A DNA stretch of 64,000 nt, taken from contig CAADGE010000029.1 of NCBI GenBank assembly GCA_900696465.1, forward strand, positions 105,567 through 169,566, read 5' to 3'. This DNA is from an uncultured Planctomycetota bacterium (GTDB lineage: Bacteria; Planctomycetota; Phycisphaerae; UBA1845; UTPLA1). A program made the position numbers and the translations under genes. Shown piece after piece: positions 25,908-33,546 of this stretch; position 1 is the first letter of the stretch, and each line of letters starts with the position of its first letter. A model generated the notes under the pieces. That model saw only the letters and a list, made by a program, of their open reading frames with translations, had not been told where the DNA came from and ran no database searches.

Positions 25908-26405
25908 ATGTCTCCTACCGCTCGCTTACTGTTCGCGTCAGGTCTTTGGGCCGCCAACTGCGGCTGCAACTGGGTGATCCAATTCGTGCCTTACCAGTAT
26001 TGCGGGCCACAGCGATCGGATGAAGTGCGCGAACCGCTGGAACCACTCGTCGTCGAATTTCCACCGGTTTCCACCGGCATCGAACAGGGTTTCCGTGCAA
26101 CGGCAGGTTGTACCCTGTACATCGATGTTTTTCATGAGAACTCAGTCATAGACGATAACCTTTACCCGAGCAAACCGGAGATTCTGGTCGACCAGCCCTA
26201 TGAGGTTCGTGTCGAGCCGTTGGTGCCTGACGGGCGCATCGATCGTGGCGTGCTCGGGTATGGCCAGGCCCGGAACGGCCGCGTCGTGGTGGAGACGAGC
26301 ATTCGAAACGAACAGGTTACTCTCACCCTGTTCCTCCCCAATCCGCGCGATCCGGATGGTATTCAGGAGGAATCCGTCATCATTTACCTCGATCCGCCGG
26401 AATAA
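25908..26405 (+). CDS. Hypothetical secreted protein
   Basis: 165 residues, no family recognised. The N-terminus MSPTARLLFASGLWAANCGC could be a short signal sequence ending at a Cys pair, but the lipobox is poor. The remainder is beta-rich with LYIDVFHENS, YEVRVEPLVPDGRI and VTLTLFLPNPRDPDG. GGAGG lies before the ATG, which supports translation. Composition fits the neighbourhood. It lies between glutamate dehydrogenase 1 and the convergent ABC permease. Confidence 0.55.
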   Translation: MSPTARLLFASGLWAANCGCNWVIQFVPYQYCGPQRSDEVREPLEPLVVEFPPVSTGIEQGFRATAGCTLYIDVFHENSVIDDNLYPSKPEILVDQPYEVRVEPLVPDGRIDRGVLGYGQARNGRVVVETSIRNEQVTLTLFLPNPRDPDGIQEESVIIYLDPPE

Positions 26406-26473
26406 CTCTGAATGTTTCTCGGGATCACTCGCCGTAGCAGTGGCGAGGAACAAAACATGGTGCAAACGCGGCT

Positions 26474-27289
26474 TTACCGTGCTGGGAAGTCGCGTCGACG
26501 GAGCACCAGCAGGCCGGCGGTCCAACATGCCGCGCCGATTGCGATCAGAATCAGCAGGTGCGACCACGGCCATGCTTCGTCTCGAATGATGACCAGCGGC
26601 GTGTAGTAGGTCAGATAGCTGGTGAAGGCCAGCGGCTCCAGTGCCGGCCACATTGTCCGCAGGAAGTTGATCACGAAGCTGTAAAAGATGATTCCGAACG
26701 CGACGGCGACCGCCATGCCGCGGCGTTCGCTCATGGCTGAGACGAGAAGCGACCACCCGCTGAGGCAGACCATTGCCGCACAGAGATTGCAGCAGACTAC
26801 GGCCAGCAGGCGCATCCGCACCTCCGTCGCCCCGGTCATCGACGTGCCGATCCACGCGCCCAGCCAGACCATCCAGCAGAGCGCGATCGTCAGCAGCAAG
26901 GTCACGATGCTGACGGAGATGTAGATCCGACTGCGTGAGATCGGAAGCGTCGCCAGCAGGTCCATCGTGCCGCGATCCACTTCGCCCGCCAGCACGCCGC
27001 TGCTGATCGTCAGGCAGAATGCCACCAGCAGCGTCCAGACCAGCGGATGACTGAAGACGAAGCTGAGCATGCCCTCGGGCCGCGTCAGCTCCAACGCGTC
27101 AGCGCCTGCCAAGGCGACGAAGAATCGCCGAATCCACGGAATCTCCAGCCAGACCTCCGTCTGCTGCCGTGGGATGGCCTGCATCGCAAAGTTAAACAGC
27201 ACGACGAAGCCCGCAATCATTATGGCCGCCGCTGCCCAGATCGGCAGATAGTCGCGAAGCGTTCGTTTCAGGAGCGCCGGGTTGAGCAT
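26474..27289 (-). CDS. ABC-2 type exporter permease
   Basis: 271 residues with about six membrane helices: IWAAAAIMIAGFVVLFNFA near 17, PLVWTLLVAFCLTISSGVLA near 85, LLLTIALCWMVWLGAWIG, LAVVCCNLCAAMVCLSGWSL, MAVAVAFGIIFYSFVI and LLILIAIGAACWTAGLLVL. The segment AGEVDRGTMDLLATLPISRS after the second helix is the typical ABC-2 cytoplasmic loop. The ATG at 27289 was chosen; the frame extends upstream into the ATPase gene without resemblance to membrane protein. It starts 40 bp after the ATPase stop, so the two form one exporter. The substrate is unknown. Confidence 0.85.
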   Translation of the reverse strand: MLNPALLKRTLRDYLPIWAAAAIMIAGFVVLFNFAMQAIPRQQTEVWLEIPWIRRFFVALAGADALELTRPEGMLSFVFSHPLVWTLLVAFCLTISSGVLAGEVDRGTMDLLATLPISRSRIYISVSIVTLLLTIALCWMVWLGAWIGTSMTGATEVRMRLLAVVCCNLCAAMVCLSGWSLLVSAMSERRGMAVAVAFGIIFYSFVINFLRTMWPALEPLAFTSYLTYYTPLVIIRDEAWPWSHLLILIAIGAACWTAGLLVLRRRDFPAR

Positions 27290-27329
27290 CTCGATCAATC
27301 CATGAATGCCGTTTGCACGCCAGCCGTCT

Positions 27330-28208
27330 TTATGTTCGATAGTACGCCGTGAAGAGGTCTTCCAGGTCCGGCGGGCCGATGCTTGCATCCTGCAGGTCCA
27401 TCCCGGCCATCCAGCGTAGCAGGGGCTGGATTTCGCCGGTCCATGAAAGAGAGACCATTCCATCCTGGGTCGATTGCAGTATGCAACGCTCCGGGAACTG
27501 CAATTCAGCGGCCGACCCGGTTCGTAAACGAAAGCTGACCCGGCGCACCGCACGCCTGCGAAGCGTTTCAATGTGGTTGTCTTCGATGATTTTTCCGGAT
27601 CGAATGATCGCCACACGGTCGCACAGCAATTCCACCTCGCTGAGCGTATGGCTGGAGAAGAGTACCGTTCGTCCTTGATCGGCGGCTGCGCGAAGCTCAT
27701 CGTACAGCGTTTGCTGCACCAGCGGGTCCAGCGCGGTGGTTGGCTCATCAAGGATGAGCAGTTCCGGCCGGTGCATAAGTGCGGCAATCAGGCCGAGCTT
27801 CTGTTTCATGCCGCGCGAGTAATCACGAATGCGTCGATCCAGATTCAGATCGAATCGCGCCCGCAGTCGTTCTGCTTCCTGCTGTGAGCCGCCGCCTCGT
27901 GCCGCGTCCACGAAGGCAAGCAGTCTTCGCCCCGTCATCCATTCGTAGAGTCGTACATCGCCCGACTGATATCCGACACGCTTGCGGATGGTCGTCGATT
28001 CCCGAATCGCATCCATGCCGAGTACCGAGGCACGGCCTGTGCTGGGCCGTAGCAATCCAACCAGAATCCGCATCGCGGTGGTCTTGCCGGCCCCGTTGGG
28101 CCCGAGGAATCCGTAGATCGAACCGGCCGGTACATGCAGATCAATCCCATCCAGCGCGCGGATCGATCCGTAGCGTTTGGACAGTTGCTGTGTCTCGATG
28201 ACGAGCAT
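27330..28208 (-). CDS. ABC transporter ATP-binding protein
   Basis: 292 residues. Walker A GPNGAGKTTAMRIL (about 36-49), Q-loop near VGYQSG, signature YSRGMKQKLGL, Walker B LLILDEPTTALDP, and the switch His in VLFSSHTLSEVE. After about residue 215 a C-terminal extension of about 75 residues is seen, as in ABC-2 export ATPases. It pairs with the permease encoded immediately downstream. It is divergent from the PEP-CTERM gene at 28437, with a terminator-like palindrome and a promoter between them. Confidence 0.93.
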   Translation of the reverse strand: MLVIETQQLSKRYGSIRALDGIDLHVPAGSIYGFLGPNGAGKTTAMRILVGLLRPSTGRASVLGMDAIRESTTIRKRVGYQSGDVRLYEWMTGRRLLAFVDAARGGGSQQEAERLRARFDLNLDRRIRDYSRGMKQKLGLIAALMHRPELLILDEPTTALDPLVQQTLYDELRAAADQGRTVLFSSHTLSEVELLCDRVAIIRSGKIIEDNHIETLRRRAVRRVSFRLRTGSAAELQFPERCILQSTQDGMVSLSWTGEIQPLLRWMAGMDLQDASIGPPDLEDLFTAYYRT

Positions 28209-28301
28209 GTTTGCGGATTCCAGTTAGCCGCAGCCCGAGGTCGTTACGGAGCACCCCGGTTCTGCTTCACTTCAGAGAGATTTGCATGGCATTCTGTCCA
28301 T

Positions 28302-28335
28302 AAAAAGCCCGACGGATGTTTGACCCGGGCTTTTT
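28302..28335. terminator. Symmetric terminator-like palindrome overlapping a promoter
   Basis: AAAAAGCCCG at 28302-28311 and CGGGCTTTTT at 28326-28335 form a perfect 10-bp inverted repeat with T-rich ends on both strands, the form of a bidirectional intrinsic terminator. It stands between divergent gene starts, and its right arm lies within the spacer of the promoter at 28320-28349. Confidence 0.6.
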
Positions 28336-28349
28336 ACGCTGCCTATAGT
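28320..28349 (+). promoter_or_regulatory. Sigma70-like promoter of PEP-CTERM gene
   Basis: TTGACC (28320-28325), an 18-bp spacer, and TATAGT (28344-28349), each five of six against consensus. It is 88 bp before the ATG at 28437. The -35 lies in the loop of the palindrome at 28302-28335. Confidence 0.5.
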
Positions 28350-28436
28350 CCTATACCTCGCTGGGGAAAGTTCAAGTCAAACGGCCGCCGTGCCGAGTCG
28401 TATCTGTTGGACCCTTAATTCGCCTGGGAGAAGTGT

Positions 28437-29183
28437 ATGCGCGCGCCTGTCCTCGCACTAGTTCTTTCGGTTCTCGTCGTGTTCGCTTGGCCGCAGTTTT
28501 TGCCGACCGCGCAGGCAGGAACCATCAGTGCCAATTACCTGCCGCTCATGGGCGGTGACATCCACTTTACGACCAACCTGCCCGGTCACATTGGCGCTAA
28601 GACCTCACGCGGGGGGATCCTGTTCGGCTTTCGGGACGATCTGCCTGCCGGTTTCGGTGTCGATAACAAGGTACCGTCATTCTTCCTGGCGTCCTGCGTT
28701 GAGATCGGGGAGGCAATACAGCTTCCCGCCAACAACGACCACTTGAGCGTATCGAACCTCCTCGGTTCCTCGACGGTGCTTGGCGGCATCAGCGGACCGG
28801 TGTTCTTCGATGCGACACGGACTACCCGAGCCGAGAAGCTCTGGGGAACGTTTCTCGCTTCGGCGACGAATGCCACCACCGCGCGGGCCTTTCAGCTCGC
28901 GCTCTGGGAAATCGGTTTCGACACCGATCTCACGCTAGCCGGTCCCAACACTCCGTTCTTCGTGGATGTCGGTCAGTTTCAGGCAGGGATCACCGATCTG
29001 GCAGAGACCTGGCTCGCCGCGATCCTGGCCGATGAGGGGCAGAATCAGATGGCTCGTACCCGCTTGCTGCTCTTGAGCAGCCCCGGTGTGCAGGACCTTG
29101 TTACGCCGATTCCCGAACCGGCGTCGCTGGCCTTGCTGGTGTTTGTCGGCATGCTCATGTGGCCGCGGCGACGTCGGGGATAA
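28437..29183 (+). CDS. PEP-CTERM secreted protein with thioester-domain-like motifs
   Basis: 248 residues. A signal peptide (about 1-27) and a C-terminal sorting tail PIPEPASLALLVFVGMLM-W then PRRRRG are clear, so the protein should be cleaved and sorted by an exosortase not encoded here. The middle has FFLASCVEIGEAI (Cys about 85) and AFQLALWEIGFD (Gln about 147), which resemble the Cys and Gln of surface thioester domains. This likeness is my inference from motif shape. GGGAGAAG precedes the ATG. The gene stands alone between a promoter and a terminator. Function probably surface adhesion or matrix. Confidence 0.8.
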   Translation: MRAPVLALVLSVLVVFAWPQFLPTAQAGTISANYLPLMGGDIHFTTNLPGHIGAKTSRGGILFGFRDDLPAGFGVDNKVPSFFLASCVEIGEAIQLPANNDHLSVSNLLGSSTVLGGISGPVFFDATRTTRAEKLWGTFLASATNATTARAFQLALWEIGFDTDLTLAGPNTPFFVDVGQFQAGITDLAETWLAAILADEGQNQMARTRLLLLSSPGVQDLVTPIPEPASLALLVFVGMLMWPRRRRG

Positions 29184-29229
29184 GCATCGCAATCGCATCG
29201 CCGTCAGAAATCGCAGTTTAGAAACAGAG

Positions 29230-29262
29230 AGAGCCGCGAGACCCGATGAGTCCCGCGGCTCT
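29230..29262. terminator. Intrinsic terminator between convergent genes
   Basis: AGAGCCGCG (29230-29238) and CGCGGCTCT (29254-29262) form a perfect 9-bp stem, extended by inner GAC/GTC pairing, followed on the plus strand by TCTCAT. It ends the PEP-CTERM gene and may also serve the convergent Cys-rich gene. Confidence 0.65.
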
Positions 29263-29335
29263 TCTCATGGTCATTGCGGCAACCAGAAGCGAGAACGCTT
29301 CATACGCGTTGCCGGAAAATCAGCCGGCAACGGCC

Positions 29336-29761
29336 TTAGTGGCATGCTGCGGCCGGTTTGGCTCCGTCTTTGGAGCAGCCGCTCGCGGCCGATCCCTTCG
29401 CTTTGCTGCACGTGCAGTTTGCACAGTCTCCGTCACAATTGCCTTTGCAGCTTGCGTCACAGCCGGCTGCACATTTGCAAGTGTCACCGCAGTTGGCGGC
29501 ACAATCGTCGCCGCACTTGCAGGACGCCGCACTGCCTATGTCGCAGCAGCAGCCAGGACAGTTGTCTTCGCAGCAACCGTCACAGCCGCCTTCGCAGGCG
29601 GCGTCGCAATTGCCGCAGCAATTGCAATCGTCGCCGCAGAGCGCAGCGCAGTCATCTCCACAACAGCAGGACACCGCGCTGCCGCTTGCGGTCGGGGCAA
29701 GCGCAAATGCCGTGGCAACAACACCGCCGAGCACCAGAATGAAAACGAGTAACCTCTTCAT
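29336..29761 (-). CDS. Secreted protein extremely rich in cysteine
   Basis: 141 residues. A signal peptide MKRLLVFILVLGGVVATAFA (about 1-22) is followed by a mature region with 31 Cys, mostly in short units of C-x3-C and CC, such as CCCGDDCAALCGDDC, CGNCDAACEGGCDGCC and CKCGDDCAANCGDTCKC. Gly, Asp, Asn and Ala fill the spacers, with few hydrophobic residues. It may be a metal-binding secreted protein or a tight disulfide protein; I recognise no family. AGGAG nine bases before the ATG fixes the start at 29761. A second Cys-rich gene lies upstream in the same direction. Confidence 0.75.
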   Translation of the reverse strand: MKRLLVFILVLGGVVATAFALAPTASGSAVSCCCGDDCAALCGDDCNCCGNCDAACEGGCDGCCEDNCPGCCCDIGSAASCKCGDDCAANCGDTCKCAAGCDASCKGNCDGDCANCTCSKAKGSAASGCSKDGAKPAAACH

Positions 29762-29946
29762 TTGATAATCTCCTTGATGAGACAATTTTCCTTTACTTCC
29801 GCGTACGTATCCGCCGGGTAACCGGCCGACACAGCCGCGGCTTGCAACTTCACATGGACCGTTCAGCTACCGGCGACCCGGTCGCGCAAGACATCGGTCC
29901 GGTCCGATGAATGAGTAGTAGGGTTGATCTGGAAGTCGCGCGCGGA

Positions 29947-30354
29947 TCAATTCCGCCAGACGCAGAAGAGGGACTGTCCGGATTGCTGTAGAATGGATGG
30001 CCACGCGGCAACGGTCTGCCACGCGTCAAGAATTGCACAGATGGCCTGAACGTCAGTTTCAACAAGTAGAAAGTCAGTCGGCTCCGGCGGATTGATCACT
30101 CGTGCCTGCAGCGGCAGGTAGGGCGTCGTGACCGGGACGGGGCTCTCGAAACAGCACTCGCAGTCGTCCGTCGCTTCCTGCACGGGTGTGCTCGAGCAGC
30201 ACGACGGCACCTTCGTTGTAACGGGCTTGCAGCAGGAGCAGCGAGCAGCTGTCATGTCGCCGGGTTGGTCGGGGCACAGCGCACAACAGACGCTCACCGC
30301 CGGGGCGATGACAAAATAAGAGGCCAGAAGAAAACGCAAAGCGATCAGGGCCAT
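29947..30354 (-). CDS. Secreted Cys-rich protein
   Basis: 135 residues. A hydrophobic signal (LRFLLASYFVIAPAVSV, about 6-22) leads to a region with many Cys: VCCALCPDQ, ARCSCCKPV, PSCCSS, DDCECCF, 13 Cys in all. The second half is Pro-rich and then ordinary (PTDFLLVETDVQAICAILDA). No family recognised. An extended -10 on the minus strand ends six bases before the ATG, and no ribosome site is seen, so the message is probably leaderless. It precedes the very Cys-rich gene by about 185 bp; the two may share a task such as metal handling. Confidence 0.65.
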   Translation of the reverse strand: MALIALRFLLASYFVIAPAVSVCCALCPDQPGDMTAARCSCCKPVTTKVPSCCSSTPVQEATDDCECCFESPVPVTTPYLPLQARVINPPEPTDFLLVETDVQAICAILDAWQTVAAWPSILQQSGQSLFCVWRN

Positions 30355-30360
30355 GCCAGT

Positions 30361-30369
30361 ATTATATCA
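30361..30369 (-). promoter_or_regulatory. Extended -10 (TGATATAAT), leaderless
   Basis: Minus-strand TG-A-TATAAT is a perfect extended -10. It ends six bases before the ATG at 30354, which puts the transcript start at or near the start codon. Confidence 0.5.
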
Positions 30370-30379
30370 TTTGGCACAC

Positions 30380-30395
30380 GGGTCTTTCCAGACCC
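30380..30395. promoter_or_regulatory. Palindrome at -35 position of Cys-rich gene
   Basis: GGGTCT-TTCC-AGACCC is a perfect 6-bp inverted repeat located where the -35 of the extended -10 promoter would be. It could be a repressor site. Confidence 0.4.
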
Positions 30396-30475
30396 TTCGG
30401 TGGCTATTTTCGGACGGTTGAAGGCCGCTCTTGCAAGGCAATCCTCCGTTTGAGATGCAGGCGGCGCTGCGTAGG

Positions 30476-31651
30476 TTATTTCACCTTGCATGTGATCGTC
30501 TTCATCTTCTGGTCAGTCACGTCCAGCTCGAAACCGTCGAGTTTCAGGTCGATCAGGTGCTCCGTCAGGGCCTCGGCGTTCATGTTGGTCTGCACGGTGT
30601 ACTTGACGAGACCTTTTGCCCCATCTTTGACGACCTCTTCCACGCCGGCGATTTCTTCCAGCGCCCGCTTGATGAGGATGCTCTGTTTCACGTCGGCGAC
30701 GTTGCCGACTTCGACGATCACGTCACCCACGCCGCCGGCTGTGCCTCGCGTCCAGGCCTCCAGCAGGTCATATACGCTTGCATCGGCGAGCTTTGCCCCG
30801 CTCTTTTCGAGCGCCTGACGGCCGCCCACGGGGCCGGCCACCCGCGAGCCGTCGCGCACGCCGGTCATGCTGTTTGAAAAAATCGAATCCCCTGTCTCCG
30901 TCCAGAAGCCCTGGATCGTGACGTCGGTCTCCCACATGTTCAGGTTGATGCCCGCGGCAGTGATCTTTTCCGGGCCGCTCGCGCGGGAGACACCCTTGAG
31001 ATAGACCTGCGCGCCGTAATTCATGGCGAGGGACTTGAGGGCGTCCACGTCGTTATCGACGGCCGCGACTTCGGCCTTGCGCCGGTCGATCTCTGACATC
31101 TGCCCGGGGTTGACCAGCTTGAAGCCCAGATTCAGCAGCTTGCGCTCGATCTGCGTGCCGAGGATGCTGTCCTTCTGTACGACTTCGCGGTTGGCCTCCG
31201 CGCGGTCCAGGTCGTGGATGCTCTCCGTGAAGACCACCATGATCTTCGGTCGGCCAAGCTGCTTGAGCAGGATGGCCACTTCGCCCCACGTAGCGTCGAT
31301 GAGCTTCTTGCTGACTTTCGCTTCGAGGTCCACGGTCGTGATGCCCTGGGTGCTGCGCTCGCCAACTACCTTGAAATCCTTCACCAATCCGCTGGCCCGG
31401 GAGAGGATGATGTCGTATTCCAGGGCGAAGTCTTTCGATTGCGACTTGCTCATGATTTCCGCCTGGCCGCCCTGTTCGATGGCCTTGCGGAGCCCGTCCT
31501 TGATGGCAGCATCCTTGCTGATGCCCTGCCCCTGAACCTTGACGACGACCACGTCATCGTCTGCCGCTGCGGAACCCGTGTGGGTCAAACAGACAGCCAG
31601 TGCGAGGATCGCCATCAGCAAAGTCGTTCGATGATTTCGAGTAGGGTTCAA
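30476..31651 (-). CDS. Secreted LPP20/FlgT-like protein
   Basis: 391 residues. A signal peptide (about 1-30, GSAAADDD) is followed by VVVVKVQGQGISKDAAIKDG and LRKAIEQGGQAEIMS, the pattern of the FlgT N-terminal / LPP20 domain seen in secreted and outer-membrane proteins. A central region has PKIMVVFTESIHDLDRAEAN and GTQIERKLLNLGFKLVNPGQ, similar to the FlgT middle and CsgG-like folds. The last 100 residues repeat a small alpha-beta unit (GDVIVEVGNVADVKQSILIK, then VKYTVQTNMNAEALTEHLID). No flagellar or curli gene is near. Role: probably periplasmic or outer membrane; unknown. Confidence 0.65.
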   Translation of the reverse strand: MNPTRNHRTTLLMAILALAVCLTHTGSAAADDDVVVVKVQGQGISKDAAIKDGLRKAIEQGGQAEIMSKSQSKDFALEYDIILSRASGLVKDFKVVGERSTQGITTVDLEAKVSKKLIDATWGEVAILLKQLGRPKIMVVFTESIHDLDRAEANREVVQKDSILGTQIERKLLNLGFKLVNPGQMSEIDRRKAEVAAVDNDVDALKSLAMNYGAQVYLKGVSRASGPEKITAAGINLNMWETDVTIQGFWTETGDSIFSNSMTGVRDGSRVAGPVGGRQALEKSGAKLADASVYDLLEAWTRGTAGGVGDVIVEVGNVADVKQSILIKRALEEIAGVEEVVKDGAKGLVKYTVQTNMNAEALTEHLIDLKLDGFELDVTDQKMKTITCKVK

Positions 31652-31859
31652 GGTAGCCCTCCGTCAGAGAGATTGGGTTGATGAAACCTGTGCGAGACTG
31701 CGGAGGATTCTGATGCTCACCGCGCCTCTGGTCAAGCAGGCCGTGGTGTACCCGTAAGGCATCCCGCGATGTTCCTCGACCAGTTGCCGAGGACGACTCG
31801 CTCGCTTTGCAGGTACCGGCTAGAATGCCGATTTCTTGCAGATACGGGAGGATACCTCA

Positions 31860-32429
31860 ATGCCGTACGATGAAATCGAATTCGAGGCCGAAGAGGCCAT
31901 GGAGAAGGCCGTCAGCTTTCTCAAGGATGAATACCGCGGAGTTCGGACCGGTCGGGCCTCTCCCGGCCTGGTTGAACATGTGAAGATCAAGGTGCCGGCC
32001 TACGGCGACGCTCCGATGGACCTCAAGGCGCTGGCGACGATCAGTACGCCAGATGCCAGCATGATCCTCGTCAAACCCTTCGACCCGACGACGCTCAAGG
32101 ATATCGAACGTGGCCTGCAAGAGGCGGCCATCGGGATCAACCCGCAATCGGACGGCAAAGTGATCCGCCTGCCGGTTCCACCGCTTTCGGGCGAGCGTCG
32201 GCAGCAAATCGCTGGTCAGATCAAGAAAATGGCCGAGCAACAAAAAGTAGTGTTAAGGAATGCCCGGCGAGATGCCATCCAGAAGATCGACGCGGAGAAG
32301 AAGGCGGGCACCATGCCGGAAGACGATGCCAAACGCGGCCACGAAGCGATGGACAAGCTGACAAAGAAATACGAATCCATGCTTGACGAGATGCTTGAAG
32401 CCAAGACCAAAGAGGTCACTTCTGTCTGA
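31860..32429 (+). CDS. frr: Ribosome recycling factor
   Basis: 189 residues, normal length. RRF splits the post-termination ribosome together with EF-G. Signatures: EYRGVRTGRASPGLVEHVKI near 25-44, GDAPMDLKALATISTPDASM, GINPQSDGKVIRLPVPPLSG, RRQQIAGQIKKMAEQQKVVL and RNARRDAIQKIDAEKK. The start at 31860 follows GGGAGGA. In many bacteria frr follows pyrH; here it is a single gene, with a zinc peptidase gene 131 bp downstream. Confidence 0.98.
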   Translation: MPYDEIEFEAEEAMEKAVSFLKDEYRGVRTGRASPGLVEHVKIKVPAYGDAPMDLKALATISTPDASMILVKPFDPTTLKDIERGLQEAAIGINPQSDGKVIRLPVPPLSGERRQQIAGQIKKMAEQQKVVLRNARRDAIQKIDAEKKAGTMPEDDAKRGHEAMDKLTKKYESMLDEMLEAKTKEVTSV

Positions 32430-32514
32430 CGTTTCGAGCCACTGCACGCTGCCTGTTGCGGCGGACGACGGATGAAAGGTGTTGTGCAGCTCCGGCCATT
32501 CTTTGCAGCGCTAC

Positions 32515-32520
32515 TATAAT
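32515..32520 (+). promoter_or_regulatory. -10 hexamer TATAAT before zinc peptidase
   Basis: A perfect TATAAT lies 40 bp before the ATG at 32561. No clear -35 is present at normal spacing. Confidence 0.35.
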
Positions 32521-32560
32521 CCCCCGCCAAAGTGGCAAGAATGTCAAGGAGGTGCTGTCC

Positions 32561-33268
32561 ATGAGCTTGTTGGCTTTCTTTCCGATGTTCGATCCCATGT
32601 ATCTCGTTTTTCTCGCGCCGGGGTTGCTCCTGGCGCTGTGGGCGGAAGCGAAGGTCAAATCCGCGTACGCCATGGCGAGCCGTCGGCCTGCTGCAAGCGG
32701 ATTGTCCGGCGCGGAGGCCGCTGAGCGAATTCTTCAGATGGCCAGAATCCACGATGTACGGATCGAGCCGATCAAGTCGATGCTGGGTGATCACTACGAT
32801 CCACGCGGGAAAGTACTGAGATTAAGCCCGGACGTGTACTCGGGAAGTTCGCTGGCTGCGCTGGGTATTGCTGCACACGAGGCGGGTCATGCGATACAGC
32901 ACGCTACTTCTTATGGCCCGCTCGCGCTGCGAAGCGGACTCCTGCCCGTTGCTGCCTTTGGTTCGCAGATTTCGTTTCTCCTGATAGTGGCCGGTTTGAT
33001 CCTTGCACCGTTCTACTGGCTGGCGTGGGTGGGCGTGGCACTCTTTGGAGTTGCCGTGCTTTTTCAGCTCGTGACGTTACCGGTCGAGTTTGATGCCTCG
33101 CGACGAGCGAGGGCAATATTACTCACCAATGGGCTTATCAGCCCAAGTGAGGACCCAGTTGTGGGTAAGGTCCTGAATGCCGCTGCCCTGACATATGTAG
33201 CTGCCGCAGTGACGGCACTTCTCCAACTTCTTTATTTTGCATCACTTGTGGCCGGTAGGCGCAACTAG
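32561..33268 (+). CDS. YugP-like neutral zinc metallopeptidase
   Basis: 235 residues. An N-terminal membrane helix (MYLVFLAPGLLLALWAEAKV) precedes SGAEAAERILQMARIHDVRI. The zinc site AAHEAGHAIQH (HExxH) lies near residue 110, just before membrane helices (VAAFGSQISFLLIVAGLI and FYWLAWVGVALFGVAVLF). The segment LPVEFDASRRARAIL and a last membrane helix complete the DUF2268/YugP pattern. Likely an integral-membrane peptidase; substrate unknown. AAGGAGGTG before the ATG fixes the start at 32561. Confidence 0.9.
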   Translation: MSLLAFFPMFDPMYLVFLAPGLLLALWAEAKVKSAYAMASRRPAASGLSGAEAAERILQMARIHDVRIEPIKSMLGDHYDPRGKVLRLSPDVYSGSSLAALGIAAHEAGHAIQHATSYGPLALRSGLLPVAAFGSQISFLLIVAGLILAPFYWLAWVGVALFGVAVLFQLVTLPVEFDASRRARAILLTNGLISPSEDPVVGKVLNAAALTYVAAAVTALLQLLYFASLVAGRRN

Positions 33269-33367
33269 GTCCAGAAACCTATCAGAATGGACTGCTCCGT
33301 TTTCGCAAGTGCAACCTATTTGTAGGGTTAGGCGCATTTTTGAGGTGTAAATGATGCTCAAGATTGC

Positions 33368-33396
33368 TTGACTCCAATCCGCTTTTCGTGTATAAA
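33368..33396 (+). promoter_or_regulatory. Sigma70-like promoter of PEP-CTERM gene
   Basis: TTGACT (33368-33373), a 17-bp spacer, TATAAA (33391-33396). About 150 bp before the ATG at 33547, which leaves a long leader. Confidence 0.6.
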
Positions 33397-33546
33397 AAGA
33401 GCATAGTTGGAGGGAGTAGTGCAGATTGAGTGCGCGTTCCCTGCAAAGTGTCGGCCGTAATTATCTGGCCGAGGGGTTGGGAGAGGAAGTACAGCAACGG
33501 GCACCTTCAAAAGGTGGCCGTGGAGAAAGGGAAAAAGGAATAAGCG

